Assembly: GCA_032158295.1 (NCBI GenBank)
Contig: CM063243.1
Location: 5,588,948-5,652,947 of the forward strand
Origin: Pycnopodia helianthoides
Lineage: Eukaryota > Echinodermata > Asteroidea > Forcipulatida > Asteriidae
Direction: 5' to 3'
Length of the DNA stretch: 64,000 bases
The notes under the pieces were generated by a model, which did not search any database, was not told the DNA's origin, and was given only the letters and a program-made list of their open reading frames with translations. The position numbers and the translations under genes are program-made. This document shows, in pieces, positions 10,330-22,232 of the stretch; the first letter of the stretch is position 1; each line of letters begins with the position of its first letter.

Positions 10330-11025
10330 TAGAATTTGCCCCTGGCCACAAGGCATGGGCCACTAGGCATGGGCCACAAGACATGGGCTATGCAACATCA
10401 TGGGTTTACATGAAAGGGGTCCCACTTCGGGACATCCTCCTTTGGGCAGCTCCTCCCTAATTGTTCGGTGAGTCCACAGTAGTACTTCTAATTGGTTTTA
10501 GAGAACTGACGACCACTCTGGCATTTCTTGTCCCGAAGCCATGAGTGGCCAAAGATTTAAAAAAGAAGAAAGATTGTTCCAGCAGTTCCAGTCATGCAAG
10601 GACGCTGAAGCTTTTCGTTGCCCCTTGAAGAGAAAATTATCAGAACTTCCTTTAACAGCTAGCCCCTTCAGCAGGGAGAACTCCTGGGGAGAAAGGGAAC
10701 AAACTGGCCATTGCCTTACAGAACTGCCTTTCCCCGTGTGACTTTAGGGCTATGTCACTATCATGGCTTACAAGAAGGGGTCCCACTTCAAGACATCCTC
10801 CAAGCAGCTTGCCCTTTTGGTAGAATTGCCCATGGCCACAAGACAAGGGCTATGTAACATCATGGGCTTACATAAAAGGGGTCCAACTTTGGGACATCCT
10901 CCAAGCAGCTTGCCCTTTTGGTAGAATTGCCCATGGCCACAAGACAAAGGCCATGTCACATCATGGGCTTACTTAAAAAGGGGTCCCATTTTGGGACATC
11001 CTCCAAGCAGCAGCTTGTAAGACTC
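10330..11025 (+). repeat. 101-bp tandem repeat
   Basis: 'cttgcccttttggtagaatt' recurs at 10808 and 10909, a period of 101 bp. Related, more diverged units are at about 10320-10460 and 10740-10810. Each unit carries 'atggccacaagacaagggc' and 'gggacatcctccaagcagc'. Minus-strand ORFs at 10652-10959 are by-products of this repetition. Confidence 0.8.
10588..10722 (+). pseudogene. Putative exon, duplicated copy 2
   Basis: It is aligned with 10160-10309 ('aaggacgctgaagcttttcg' against 'aaggtcgctgaagcttttct'). The frame is open through 'QSCKDAEAFRCPLKRKL' to 'SRENSWGEREQTGHC', but the C-terminal part has changed and no clear donor follows. It is a decaying duplicate. Confidence 0.35.
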
Positions 11026-11055
11026 CCTCAACATTCACAATGTGTTTACTTACAG

Positions 11056-11157
11056 GATGTGCTACAGACAGAAGGATGAGTTGGCCTTGCCACTCCAGCT
11101 GCCGATTTCAAGAAACTCTACACAACTGAATAAGGCGACTTCCGCAACATTTATTGG
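11056..11157 (+). CDS. Putative exon, unknown protein
   Basis: An acceptor 'gtttacttacag' is followed by an open frame starting MCYRQKDELALPLQLPISRN, and the donor is ATTGG/GTAAGT. A partial, diverged duplicate of the first half occurs at about 11240-11310. It may belong to the same plus-strand unit as 10160-10309. No family is recognised. Confidence 0.35.
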
Positions 11158-11963
11158 GTAAGTTGTGCACCACTAACACAAGAAATCTTGCACAAGTGGA
11201 CTTATTCCGAACTGCCCATCAGCTTGAAGAACACCCTCAAGTTTCACAATGTGTTACTTACTATAGACAGAAGGACAGGTCGGCGTGCCACTCCTGAAAC
11301 TGTCCTCCACACAATGACTGGATGTTGGCTGCACTCTAGTTTGTTTATTTCTTGTTTAAAAAAAAGAAAAAAAAGATGCAAGTTATGTAATCATAATGTT
11401 GGGAAATCATTTGACCCTTTGGAGATTAAAACCAAATACTTGTACTCGATTGCTACTTGTCAGTGCAGAAGTGATGTCTCTTCAAGGAAACAAGGTTCAT
11501 GCAAGTGAGATAAGCAGTTTAAACACAACAAATAGGAAATGTAATAGTTGAACATTTTAGCAATTTTAGATATAAAGGCAAACAAATAAGCAGCTGTTTT
11601 CTTGTAAAAAAATCCCCCCCCCCGCCTTTTGAGCTTTCAAAAGTTGCATCAATCAATGTTATACTTTTTAGAGTGATGATTGATTTGGAAAAACATTTTT
11701 AGTATGGATTAACCTTGCCCTAACTATTGTAAGCTCCTGATCAGGAGACAGGGAGATCAAAATGTTCCACCAATATACCTCCCCTGAATGATAATAGAAT
11801 GGAGGAAAACAAAGGTTGTAACTTCAAAGGCAGACTTCTTGTTGAACTTTCTCACAGAGTAGTTTGGTCTACTTTTCACGAAAACAAGGGATAAAAAAAG
11901 AAACCATGATGTCTTGTCACACTGTAAAGAAAAACAGATGCCATCCATCACTAAAAGAGGCAG

Positions 11964-12360
11964 GTCTCGAATTTGACACTGGACCGCAGGCCCGAGGCCA
12001 GTGATTTTAGCATTGGGCCAGTAAACTCATGACCAGACAAGTCCGGCGGTCTTGTGGTTTAAATTCAATAACAATTCATGTATGTACCTCACTCTATAAT
12101 ATCTTGAACAGAAACAAACTATGTTCAAATGTTGACTGTAAAGTAATGATTTTGAAAAATACGTAATACCCTTACAGACAAATGATGTAAATCTTCTCTT
12201 ATATATGTCTTAGTGCTAGTTCAATTAAATGCAGTTAAACTGTGCAAGGAAGTATTTTCTCAGTATGAATCTGGTCTTGTAAAATTATTTCTGGCCCGGT
12301 AAACATTTTGAGACACAAGTCCTGTGGTCTTGTGGATTTTCCCCCCAAATTCGAGCCCTG
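11964..12360 (-). mobile_element. Standalone short copy of the CAGGGCTCGAA hAT-like family
   Basis: It runs from 'CTCGAATTTGACACTGG' to 'CAAATTCGAGCCCTG' and lacks both nested insertions seen in the large inverted-repeat arms. It thus provides empty sites for the AGGAC-flanked element and for the TTAA MITE. A run of G follows at 12361-12371. Confidence 0.75.
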
Positions 12361-12371
12361 GGGGGGGGGGG

Positions 12372-15300
12372 CTTATCAGTTTTAATCACCCCTGCATTGT
12401 ATTTTGAACATTAAATACAATATATTTAACTTTACGTACAATTTTTTTCTCTGTAAACTTGACCTTTCAGAGCCAGAGATGTAGCTAATAGTTCCTTCAA
12501 GTTGAGTGCAGACGGAATCCCCACTACTGACATCTTGAAGGCTACAGGGCATACAGGAGAGCAACGTGTATGTAAACCTCGCTAACATCAAGACATCTTA
12601 GCTGTTCATCTAGCAATCATGGATGAACAACCAAGCAATTTGTCGTCTTCAACAGTAGGATATTTTAGATGTTCTAGTTCAATGTTTTAATGTTGTTATT
12701 TTATTGTTTTACTGTTTTCTGTTTTCGTTGTATAGTGGGCTTTTTTTGCATATACTTTTGCATTAACTATACAGTTAACATATAAAAGGCAAAAATTAAT
12801 TTGAATTAAAATGCTTGCAATGGTGTACTTATAAAGTTTGTTTTTTTACTATTTTTGATGTTGAACTTTATCAGTAGTATATACAGTAACTTAGATGTGC
12901 CACGTAAGAAGTTTACATTGTTTGGAACTTTGGTTATAAACATGATTGCGTTAAGTACAGAAGCGAGGCTGATGCTGCGGATGGGTTGGAGCGTGAGTCG
13001 GGCGGACATAAAGTCATCGCGCGTTAACAATTTTTGTCTCGTATAGAAAGAGGACAGAAAAAAACGACCCGATTACAAGTAGCAAATTTTAGTGTTAATC
13101 AGAAGACAAATTACAGTTAAAAATACAAATTCATGGTAAAACATAAAATGTTTCCACTGCACTAATTACTTGCTATAAAAATTAAGTCATTCACACCTTC
13201 ATTTTTTTACAGATATAACATCCTTATAAAAAAGAATGTGTCACAACTTTTAACAAAACAAAAATAGTTAAATAAATAAAGATAGTTTTTATGTATGTTA
13301 TGTTTGTCTACATAAATATGTAATAAAGATAATGTGTCACCTAGCTACTAACATTCCATAAAGCTGGTTTCGAATTAACATCCATTAATGTTATTTAAAT
13401 GCATTAGACATTTAACTAATCTTATGATGATTTTTTTGTGAATATCTTATCCCCGAAGTACGTAAATGCTAAATCTAAAACTAATTCTGTATTTTTAGTT
13501 AAGTTTTTTACCATTAACAAATCCTGTCGTTGTTTTACTTCTGTTAAATGCAAATGATTACATTTTCAATTAATAAATTGATTAAACATTTATTCGACAA
13601 AAATAATAAACATTTATTCGACAAAAATAATAAACTATGTAAAGGTTATTAACATTATTACTCTAACAAGTCTATATTTCAATTTGAATAACCATATATT
13701 TTACAGTACTAACTACAAGAAATGAGTTTCTGAGAACTAACTTAAACTGCTTAACGATGTCAAAAATAACAAATGATAAACTATAGACTAACACCCAACT
13801 GTCGGTTTTTATTTAAGATACAATAAAGGGTTTAAGATGTTCCTTTTTCAAAAAAATATATTTATATACGAATATATTTCAGTTTACTTAATGTTTATCC
13901 TACTTAAAGATTTCCTAGTTTCATTACATACAATAACAGTGGAAAATAACAAATTACTCTTACATAACTCAGGCCTACGTATAAATTAATTCTTTCTTAA
14001 AACTTATGAACCAAAACATCCCGTACAATAATAACATCACAAAATGGAATTGGTCAATTCTCTTCCTCTTCAACAATTATGAATGCTAACATAAACAAAA
14101 CTAATCAAAGATTGTGTGAGCTTTATAATCAGTGAGCATCACATTACTTCGTAGTTATATTTACATTGAATAGGTTAGGCCTACATGTTCATGTACATTT
14201 GCTCTTTTGTTTATCATGATTAATAAAACTATTACCAATGGATTATTTTTTAACTTCTCAGAGAAACTAGTAACTCTCAACAGTATAGGCTTACATTTGT
14301 CTAACTCTTTTCTAACAAGATAATTATTATTATAAGTACATGATATACTTTTAGCTTGAGTTCGTAAACTTAAACTTCAAGTGGTATTTTATTACTCTCT
14401 AACTTCTCAGAGAAACTAGTAACTCTCAACAGTATAGGCTTACATTTGTCTAACTCTTTTCTAACAAGATAATTATTATTATAAGTACATGATATACTTT
14501 TAGCTTGAGGTCGTAAACTTAAACTTTAAGTGGTATTTATTTATAACAAAAATAAACATAACATACTTATGTCTATGCAATTAATACACTAAACCTTTTC
14601 AGTCATAAACTGTCTTTGAAAAGAAAAATTGTCAGAAAATAAATGTACCATATTATTTACATGTTATTTTGTACATCACTAACAAGAATTTGAAACTTTG
14701 TCTTTGATAACAAAGATGGGTTAAAATGTGCATTGGGCAGACATACATTCATCATGCGTCAAAGATATTGCGACCAATATCGAAGGTTTTTTAATTGAAA
14801 GAGCGCTATTGTCTGTCTACAAGACTCGCGAAAATGCACTGGGTTGTGTTATTAATTAATTTCTCCATATTTCACAGACAAATGAAAATAAGACATGGGG
14901 GGTGGGAATAAATTTTCACATACCCAAAAAATTGAAGAGTTTTATGATCACATACAGATGTAAACACATATTAAACCATTACATTTATAAAAAATAAATA
15001 AATCAATTAAATCTCACCATTGACATCTATGGTTTGATTAAAATTACTAAAACAAATGATCACATTACAAAAAGCATACTGGTATTTTAATTAGTAAAGA
15101 AAATTACATTTTATAACTTAAAGTTTGTCTAATATGTGATGAAGGTTCGGTAGAGTCTTCAACTAACATTCTATAATCAAATTAGGTTTCAAATTAAAAA
15201 TCATGTTTATTAGACATTTATCAACATTTTACTGTTATTGTTATTTTATATCAATTAATTGAGTAACTTGCAACTTGAGAGTCTTAAAACCTCAAGTGGT

Positions 15301-16250
15301 ATATTGTATTAATTACAAAATTAAATAAGTAATAAATGAACTGACATCAATACAATTACTACAAAAAAAATGTTCAGCTCAGTCATGAGCTGCTTTGAAA
15401 AGTTATACGTTGGAAATTAACTGTATTATCTACATGTTATTATGTACATCAATTACCACAATTTGAAACTGTACAGTTTCCAATGTTTGCACCACATTGA
15501 ATTATATTAAGAAAATAATGCGATATAAATAAATTATTATTAAGAATTAGTTTGTCTCGTTAAAAAAAGAACAATACTAAAAAAGGTAAACTATAACATG
15601 GACTACCACAAGATCATGAAATCTCAAGTGACGTCGGTTAAACAACAAAAACTGCGTTTCGATTCTTGTAAACGGGCGCTGCAGAGATTGAACTTTGTTT
15701 TGCAGTTTGCACATGGCCGATGCATCTATTAAGCTGTGCAGAAAAGCAGCCTCGCTTCTGAAACAGACTGTTTAATACTTGAACCATGATAACGGTGAAT
15801 TTAAGTAAAGATTTAAGTTAATTTTGATATTATAAAACCACTTTTGTTAGATGTAAGAAATATTAATTAGTTTTTTATTTTGAGACAATTTTGATCTTAT
15901 TTTTGCTTAAAAGTTTGACTTTTTTCGCTTAAAAGTTTAACACTTTAAAACAAGTAACTAATGCTTGAGCAATTTGCAGTATTTTAGACGAGAAGGCATG
16001 TGTGAACGAAGTTTACGTGATGTAAAACAAGTAAAGTAAACTGTTTTTTCTCCTTATGGTTTTTTGTTTGGCCAATAAAAAAATAAAAACAACATACAGG
16101 CGGTCAAATTAAGATAAAACTTAAATTTGACGTTGAAAGCGCCCTCATGCAGTCAAAAATACGGTCAATTAATTTATACTTCAAGTAAATAGTTTTTGTT
16201 ATTTATTTTGTAACTTTTCAATGCTTAACTACTTATCTCGGTTTGTACTT
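12372..16250. other. AT-rich spacer, no gene seen
   Basis: Composition is strongly AT-rich with many short 'attaattaat'-type tracts. No ORF with protein-like composition was found on either strand. A local duplication is listed separately at 14252-14540. A 23-bp unit containing 'aataaacatttattcgac' is repeated at about 13586-13632. Confidence 0.5.
14252..14540 (+). repeat. 149-bp direct tandem duplication
   Basis: 'aacttctcagagaaactagt' starts at 14252 and again at 14401. The copies are nearly identical through 'agcttgag(t/g)tcgtaaac', so the duplication is recent. Confidence 0.9.
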
Positions 16251-16349
16251 GTACTCGTTAAACACATTTGTTATTATGTATGATGGTTTTTTATTCAACG
16301 AATAAATTATTCTTTAACAGACACCAACAAACATTTCTTGATTATCTTT

Positions 16350-16490
16350 TTCCATTCCTGGCTCATGCTGAGGTCAAAGTTCATAGGGTAATTTTCCATT
16401 GCTGGCTCATGCTGAGGTCAAAGGTCATAGGTGCATCTCTTTTTAAACTTCCATTCATGCAAAGGTCATAGGTCAAAGGGTGCATCTAAC
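16350..16490 (+). promoter_or_regulatory. Tandem repeat containing two DR1 nuclear-receptor-like sites
   Basis: 'ccattnctggctcatgctga' is repeated. AGGTCA-A-AGGTCA (16415-16427) and AGGTCA-T-AGGTCA (16463-16475) are perfect direct repeats with one-base spacing. DR1 is the classic site for HNF4/RXR-type receptors. Whether this is used is unknown; the sites may simply come with the repeat. Confidence 0.35.
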
Positions 16491-16552
16491 TATTTTTTTG
16501 ACCTATCCATCCTAAGGTATATATATAACGTCCGAGCGATTTTTTTTAAGCG

Positions 16553-16636
16553 GAGAATTAGCCCAGCGGGCTAGCTCACAGCTTCCAGAATTCTGGAGCT
16601 GTGAGCTCGGGGGTTCAAATCCTGGCCGGGCCCTTT
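16553..16636 (+). repeat. tRNA-like sequence with perfect hairpin
   Basis: An A-box-like 'tagcccagcggg' and a B-box-like 'ggttcaaatcc' are spaced as in a tRNA-derived SINE head. Between them 'ctcacagcttccag' and 'ctggagctgtgag' form a hairpin longer than an anticodon arm. T-stem pairing is imperfect, so a functional tRNA gene is unlikely. Confidence 0.5.
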
Positions 16637-16683
16637 TTTACCAGTAAAAAATAACTTTTTTTATAATTCTTGAAAAAATCGGT

Positions 16684-16752
16684 AGGGCTTGAACCAAGTA
16701 CCTTTAGCTCAGTATGCACTCTCTCTTACCACTCTGCTACTGAGCTTTCATG
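16684..16752 (-). repeat. Second tRNA-like sequence, opposite strand
   Basis: On the minus strand it reads 'gctcagtagcagagtggtaa' and later 'ggttcaagccc', matching A- and B-box spacing. It converges on the tRNA-like sequence at 16553-16636, about 50 bp away. Confidence 0.45.
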
Positions 16753-16895
16753 AAAATTTAACGGTTTTTGACCTGATGAATATTAGAATGGCCAAACTTA
16801 GAAAAATTTTTAGAAAAATTTCTGCCTTGGATTTTTGGCTGATCTGAAGGCTGACCAAGGGCCTTGGAGCTAAGATTGGGGAGTAAAATTTCTAA

Positions 16896-17830
16896 GTGTT
16901 GAGGGGTCGGGGAGGTTGCTGGGCAGTCAGTCAGCCAGTGGGCTGGGCTGGTTGGGCTGTGGGCTTGGGGATGATGGTGGGGGTGATGGACTGGAGTTGC
17001 TGGGCAGTTAGCCAGTGGGCTGGGCTGGTTGGGATGAGGGCTGGGGGTGATGGTAAGGGTGATGGGCTGGGATGTTGCTGGGCAGTCAGCCAGTGGGCTG
17101 GGCAGGTTGGGATGATTGCTGGGGTTGATGGTAAGGGTGATGGGCTTGGATGTTGCTGGGCAGTTAGCCAGTTGGCTTGGCTGGTTGGGATGGGGGAAGG
17201 GGGTGATGGAAGGGGCATGGGCTGGCAGTGGCTGGGCAGTCAGTCAGCCAGTGGGCTGGGCTGGTTGGGATGAGGGCTTGGGGTGATGGTAAGGGTGATG
17301 GGCTAGAGATGATGGTAGTGATGGGCTAGTAGTCATGCTGGTGTGGCTTGGCATGGGATGATAACGCTGGGTGGAGGACTTTGGCTATGGGCTAGGGTGC
17401 TGGGCTGAAGATGTGAGATGAGCTGGTTAGACTGAAGGCTTTGGGTTGTGTGAGGATAGGGAGATGGACTAGCAGTCACAATGCTTGGGTGTGGCTGACT
17501 GGAGATGGGCATGCTCAAGCTGGGTAGAGGACTGGGGCCAGGGGTAGAGAGGTGTCTGGGTAATCAGTCAGCCATAGGAATGATGAGCTGGTTGGATTTG
17601 AGGGTAAGGGTGATGGACTAGTATTTGTCATGCTGGGGTGTGGCTTGTTGGGCATAGGTATGACCAACCTTGGTAGATGACTGGAACCAGGGGCTGGGAT
17701 GTTCAATTGAGGGTAGGGGAAGTTGACTAGTAGTACAAGTCATCTTGCTGGGTAATCGCTTGCTGGAGTTTGGACTGAGCGGGATAGGAGGGGGGCCTAG
17801 TTGGGAGGGGGGTGCTGGGTAGAAAATAAG
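16896..17830 (+). repeat. G-rich 78-bp minisatellite
   Basis: 'ttgctgggcag' starts at 16917, 16997, 17075 and 17153, and a variant at 17229, so the period is about 78 bp. The array becomes degenerate toward 17830. Each unit carries four GGG runs at short spacing (gggctgggctggttggg then GGG), a G-quadruplex-compatible pattern. The Gly/Trp-rich ORFs on one strand and Pro/Ser-rich ORFs on the other come from the repeat. Confidence 0.85.
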
Positions 17831-20190
17831 TTATGTTGGTATGGATTCAAAGGGATTTCACTGTGGGTGGAATTTATTTAAAGGTGTGTTTTTTGTATTA
17901 AAGGTAAGTAGGGTGGAATGTTTTTAACAGTAATAATTAAGTTAAATTAAATAAATAAATTTAAAGGTGTGGTTTTTGTATTGAAGGTATGATGGGTGGT
18001 TTAGAATGTTTTTAAAGGTACGGTACTTTTGGGACTAAAGTTAGTTCTGGTATTTCCAAATTTATATAAAGGGATTATCCTCTTTATGCTGAAGAGATTT
18101 AAAGATTCTATTTACTTTGATTTTCTGGATATAATTGAAAGGATTTAGAGATGTTTAAATGCGGCCTTCTTTGTTGAATTCCTCGTCTACTCATATATCA
18201 CTGGAGTGTACCGAATGAGACCAGTCTATATTATATGCGCAGAGTTGAATTTTGTCACATACTATATTTTAAAACAGTAAAAAACCTATTGTTCAAACTT
18301 TGGGGGACACTTTCTTGTTATTTCATTATGCTCTATGTCTTACTTATAATATTTAGAACAAAAACAAACTAAATGCAAATAAAAAAAGGGAGCGAAAGAG
18401 ATTTCTTGCTACGTTTTATAGATTCATTTTATTTGACAACCCCAAATAATACATTATAAACAATACAGATTTTTAATATCAGTAATAAGACCTTTAATGT
18501 TACTGTAGCCTAAAAAAGACAACAAACTTTGAACCTTTCTGCACTTTCTGAACACAATTTTTTTTGTTAAACTAATGCCAAATATCTTATTTATCGACAA
18601 CTAGTTTACGCCACAAAGTTGTGGAAACTTCATTGTTAGTTTGGGCACGTTTGTAGGTAAACCCCAAAATCTTGATTAATGGTTTGTGCTTTTATGTTTT
18701 TTTTTCCCTATTTTGTAGAATAACACTTTTCTTGGCCAGGCTATCATTTTAGACAGGCATTTATTTAAGGACAATTGATTCTGAGGTAAAGTTTTCAAAA
18801 AGAAAGCTTTGTTTAATGAAGGTATTTTAAAGAAAATAAACTATTTCTCTTTGAAAAGGCTAAATCATTCATACAACTCAACCTGTAAACTTTACATCAA
18901 ATTAGGTATTCATGTCCAGAAACTATAACAAAGATGTCTTCATTTTTCAGACATTCTGTGCACTTTCATGGGTTTAATTTTGCAGTTAATTAAAATGAGA
19001 CCCGTTATCTTAAAACCCCAAACTTCTTTGCAATTACCATAATTTTGTAACAGCCATAAGAAGGTCAATAATTGACCCCAGCAACCATTAAATTTGTTAG
19101 GTACCATATAGCATTTTCTCTAGATTTCTATGAAAAAGAAATGTTGCTGTGAAAAAGGTGAGCTTTTGAATTCAAAATAATATTCCATGGCTTTTATGAT
19201 CTTTGTCAATCAGGTATTTAAAATACCTCTGAATTCAAGAACAATGATTGCAAAAAATGTGAGTTCTTGATATTATATCAGGCATTGTATTTGGGCTTTG
19301 GAAATAAAGTAGGACCATTTTATTGAGGACAACGTCCGACCAACTTGTACGTTTATGGTGTAGGTGTTATATTTTTGTCAAGCTGTTTTTGCTTGTTTTT
19401 AGGGCAAATAGAATCGGAAATCTGATTAAAGTTGGAAAATATCATGTCTGTTATACTTTACATTTGTTTTACATATAAAATTCAGGAATAAATAAGTGCA
19501 CCTTGCAAACAGTTTTCTTTTGATATAATTTTTCATTCTAGTGAGGTTAGCCTAAAGCAGGCCTTTGCACCACCATTAATTGAACCCTCACACTACTATT
19601 CATTGAAGCTCACTGCACCCCCTAGCCACTAACTAAACCATCGCACCACCAGTGCTTTTACTTTAGCAAAAGCATGGGCCGATTGCCTAGATCTCCAACT
19701 TCATGAACTCAAAATACACACATTGTTTGCTTGCTTGCAAATGCTCACTTACTTTTACAAGAACATTTATGTAGATCTAAGATTGCATCAGGGATGTACT
19801 TGACATTGTTAATTAAACATGTATACAATCTTACAAATTAAATCTACAAGTGGTTGGTTGTTCATCAATGATTCCTTGATGTGTAGATTGCCTTGAGGAC
19901 ATTGGAAGTTTCCATTATGAGTTGCTCTCCTCAAACTGTGAAGCCTTCAAGATTGTAATGAAAGTTATTTGCTACACACTTGGTTGTAGGATATCAGCTT
20001 TCCCCATGCTATGAAAAATTAAAGAAAACAACTATATAAAGTTAACACATTAGGGTGCATGAAAAATAGAAAGGTCAAATGAACTTCCCCTCCCCGGAGG
20101 TATCAATTTGTACTTGTCACTGAAATCTTAAGAACATCTACCATAATTTGCATCAAACCATTGGCATAAATGGTAATATCCAAACAAAAA
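17831..20190. other. AT-rich spacer, nothing recognised
   Basis: No convincing ORF, SINE, tRNA-like sequence or inverted-repeat element was found. Confidence 0.5.
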
Positions 20191-20808
20191 TTGATGAATG
20201 TTTTTATTCAGTAAATTCTTTGGCAGTGGCGTAACAAGGTTGATGGCAGCTGGAGCCCACCCCCTGCTCAGAAACCTTGCCTCCCCCCCCCCCCCAATGA
20301 GATAAAAACAAATGCGTAATTGATTGGTTTGATACATTACATTGCCCCCACCAAAAAAAATAATAATAATTCTATCTTTGTCTTTAGTTTTTCTCCAAAT
20401 TATGCCAACCCCCCCCCCATTAAAAATTACACCACTGCTGTTCAGAATCCTTTCTATTTAATCTTAACGACACAGAAAATCTTAACGACACAGAAAATAT
20501 TTTATTTGAAAGTGCATAAAGAAACTGTGTTGGTTTTACTTTTTGATTTTGCAAATATTTAGTGTGATTTGTTTGTTTTACAATAATTATTTAAGGAGTT
20601 TTGTTAACAAAACATGTTTTAATTTTTTAAATGTGTAATAAATCTGTAGGGAGAACCACTCAGATGGGTTAGGCTGGAGCCGGCATGATTTCCCCACCAT
20701 GTTGTGGTATGTGGCGTAGAGGTGATGTTTGTATTGTGCTGCAAAAACAGCCCACTTTTTGGTGTTAGTGTAAAAAAAAGAAAGGTAACCCTTATGAATG
20801 TTACATAC

Positions 20809-20930
20809 CTCTGTTGTCACCTTCAAGCATCTAAATTAGTGATGGGTAGACATTGGGTTGATGATAGGAACTTGCAGGTCTCAAGAATCTACTCTTTGTA
20901 ACAGAGAGAATTCATCTGCAGAAGGCATGC
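20809..20930 (-). pseudogene. Minus-strand cassette type C, copy 2
   Basis: On the minus strand a possible acceptor 'tattttgaag' precedes 'MPSADEFSLLQRVDS', and the end reads ACAGAG/GTATGT. The start resembles the cassette at 29458-29580 ('MPLSDEVYLSKN'). The frame is interrupted by a stop, so it is probably a decayed exon. Confidence 0.3.
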
Positions 20931-21270
20931 CTTCAAAATACAAACAAATGAACTATATGTAACATTAAGTAAAATGAAAATAAAGCATAGTTTTAATGTG
21001 ACCTTTAAAATTGTAAAAATAGGAAATATTAAAAGATGACTGAAGTAGAACCATGAGATTTAAACATTTGAAACAACACAATTCTTTAAGTGAACCTCTG
21101 TGTAGAAACTCATTTTTCTTTAACAAAAGGGGTTGTACTCTAGATGATTTTTGCATAAAATCTTTTGCATCCAGTAAAAAAAAAAGGTTATCTAAAAAGA
21201 CAAGAAATTCTTTCCAATCATTCATGTTTGATATTCCTCCCGGTATGTACACCTGTGTTTACACACTTAC

Positions 21271-21370
21271 CTTTATAGCAGAGAGGGCATTTTGAAAACA
21301 AGCTTGATGTGCAGTGCATAGACATCATCTACTTGGTGGATTGATGGATCTCATCTTAGCTTCACTGGCT
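21271..21370 (-). pseudogene. Minus-strand cassette type A, copy 3
   Basis: It is bounded by 'ttgcttttacag' and ATAAAG/GTAAGT. It aligns with the cassettes at 24133-24223 and 27687-27790. The frame starts ASEAKMRSINPPSR and then meets TGA; the remainder continues in another frame. Confidence 0.4.
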
Positions 21371-21499
21371 CTGTAAAAGCAAAGTTAACAAATCATTAAA
21401 TTTTATCATAATAAAATGGAATAACATTTCACTCATTCTTTTATTTTGGTTTTGAGGGCAAAGATTCTCAAAAAGGCTAATTGAGTTACTATACTAGCC

Positions 21500-21645
21500 A
21501 AGAACCCCATGGAGAGAAGACAAGGAAGGAAGTTTCAGTTGTGAGAGGCAAACCCCAGAGACATATTCCAGGAAAAACCCAGGGACTGAAAACCTAATCA
21601 ACGTATGAGTGCCCCCGGCGAGATTCGAACCGGGGTCCTGTCTTG
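21500..21645 (-). repeat. tRNA-derived SINE fragment
   Basis: The minus strand carries 'ccccggttcgaatctcgccg' (B box and T-arm-like end of a tRNA). The plus strand carries the body motif 'ccaggaaaaacccagggact'. It is truncated by a G run at 21652-21665. Confidence 0.45.
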
Positions 21646-21930
21646 AAATGTGGGGGGGGGGGGGGGACCACCAAGAGTCATAGCACTTATGGTAGGGTGT
21701 CCAGGGGCCTGCTTAAAGGCCCCTGGTGTGGTCCAGGGGCGAAGCCCTTGGCGGGGGGTTCAGATGGCTGTTCAGGCTCTGAGCTTTGGCACTATGGGGG
21801 GTGAAAAATCGAGCCTCCGTATGCCTCAAAACAGAGAAATAGATGCACTTTTCAAGCCCTTTTGATTCATATCGATCTTTTAGTTTTACTGGAAATATTT
21901 CTGTAACATCAACTGGCTCAAATGAAATTT
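21646..21930 (+). repeat. Dispersed repeat with 'ggggcgaagccc' modules
   Basis: It shares 'gtggtccaggggcgaagccc', 'ctctgagctttggc', and 'gaaatagatgcacttttcaa' with the copies at 60533-60830 and, on the other strand, 58618-59109. The fuller copies show it belongs to a family with a CAGGGGCGGATCCAGG terminus. This copy lacks that end. Confidence 0.65.
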
Positions 21931-22232
21931 TACTCCCCAAAATCAACTAGACTGCGATGCATATGGACGTAATCTTGAATAAGCGGGTGGCAATAACCCC
22001 AGGCCCTACCAATAATCCTTTATTTTGAGAAAGTGGCGTCACACAATAATCGTCTGTATCAGAAACGGTTTAAACTTAAATTAAAAGTTTAACTTAGGCA
22101 TGAATTTGACAATTTCGTGATATGGTCCTTGTGCTTATTATAGTGAAATCATTAAACTATAACGTTGACCATAAACTTGGGGAAAATGTTAATGACAATG
22201 ATAACGTGCAAAAGCCCAGCGAAAGTATTAAG

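Noticed and set aside
10652..10959. Overlapping minus-strand ORFs with repeated 'CGHGQFYQKGKLLGG'
   Set aside because: Produced by the 101-bp tandem repeat; no other coding sign.
16896..17706. 125-codon Gly/Trp-rich ORF and its Pro/Ser-rich antisense partners
   Set aside because: Explained by the 78-bp minisatellite; no start context or splice evidence.
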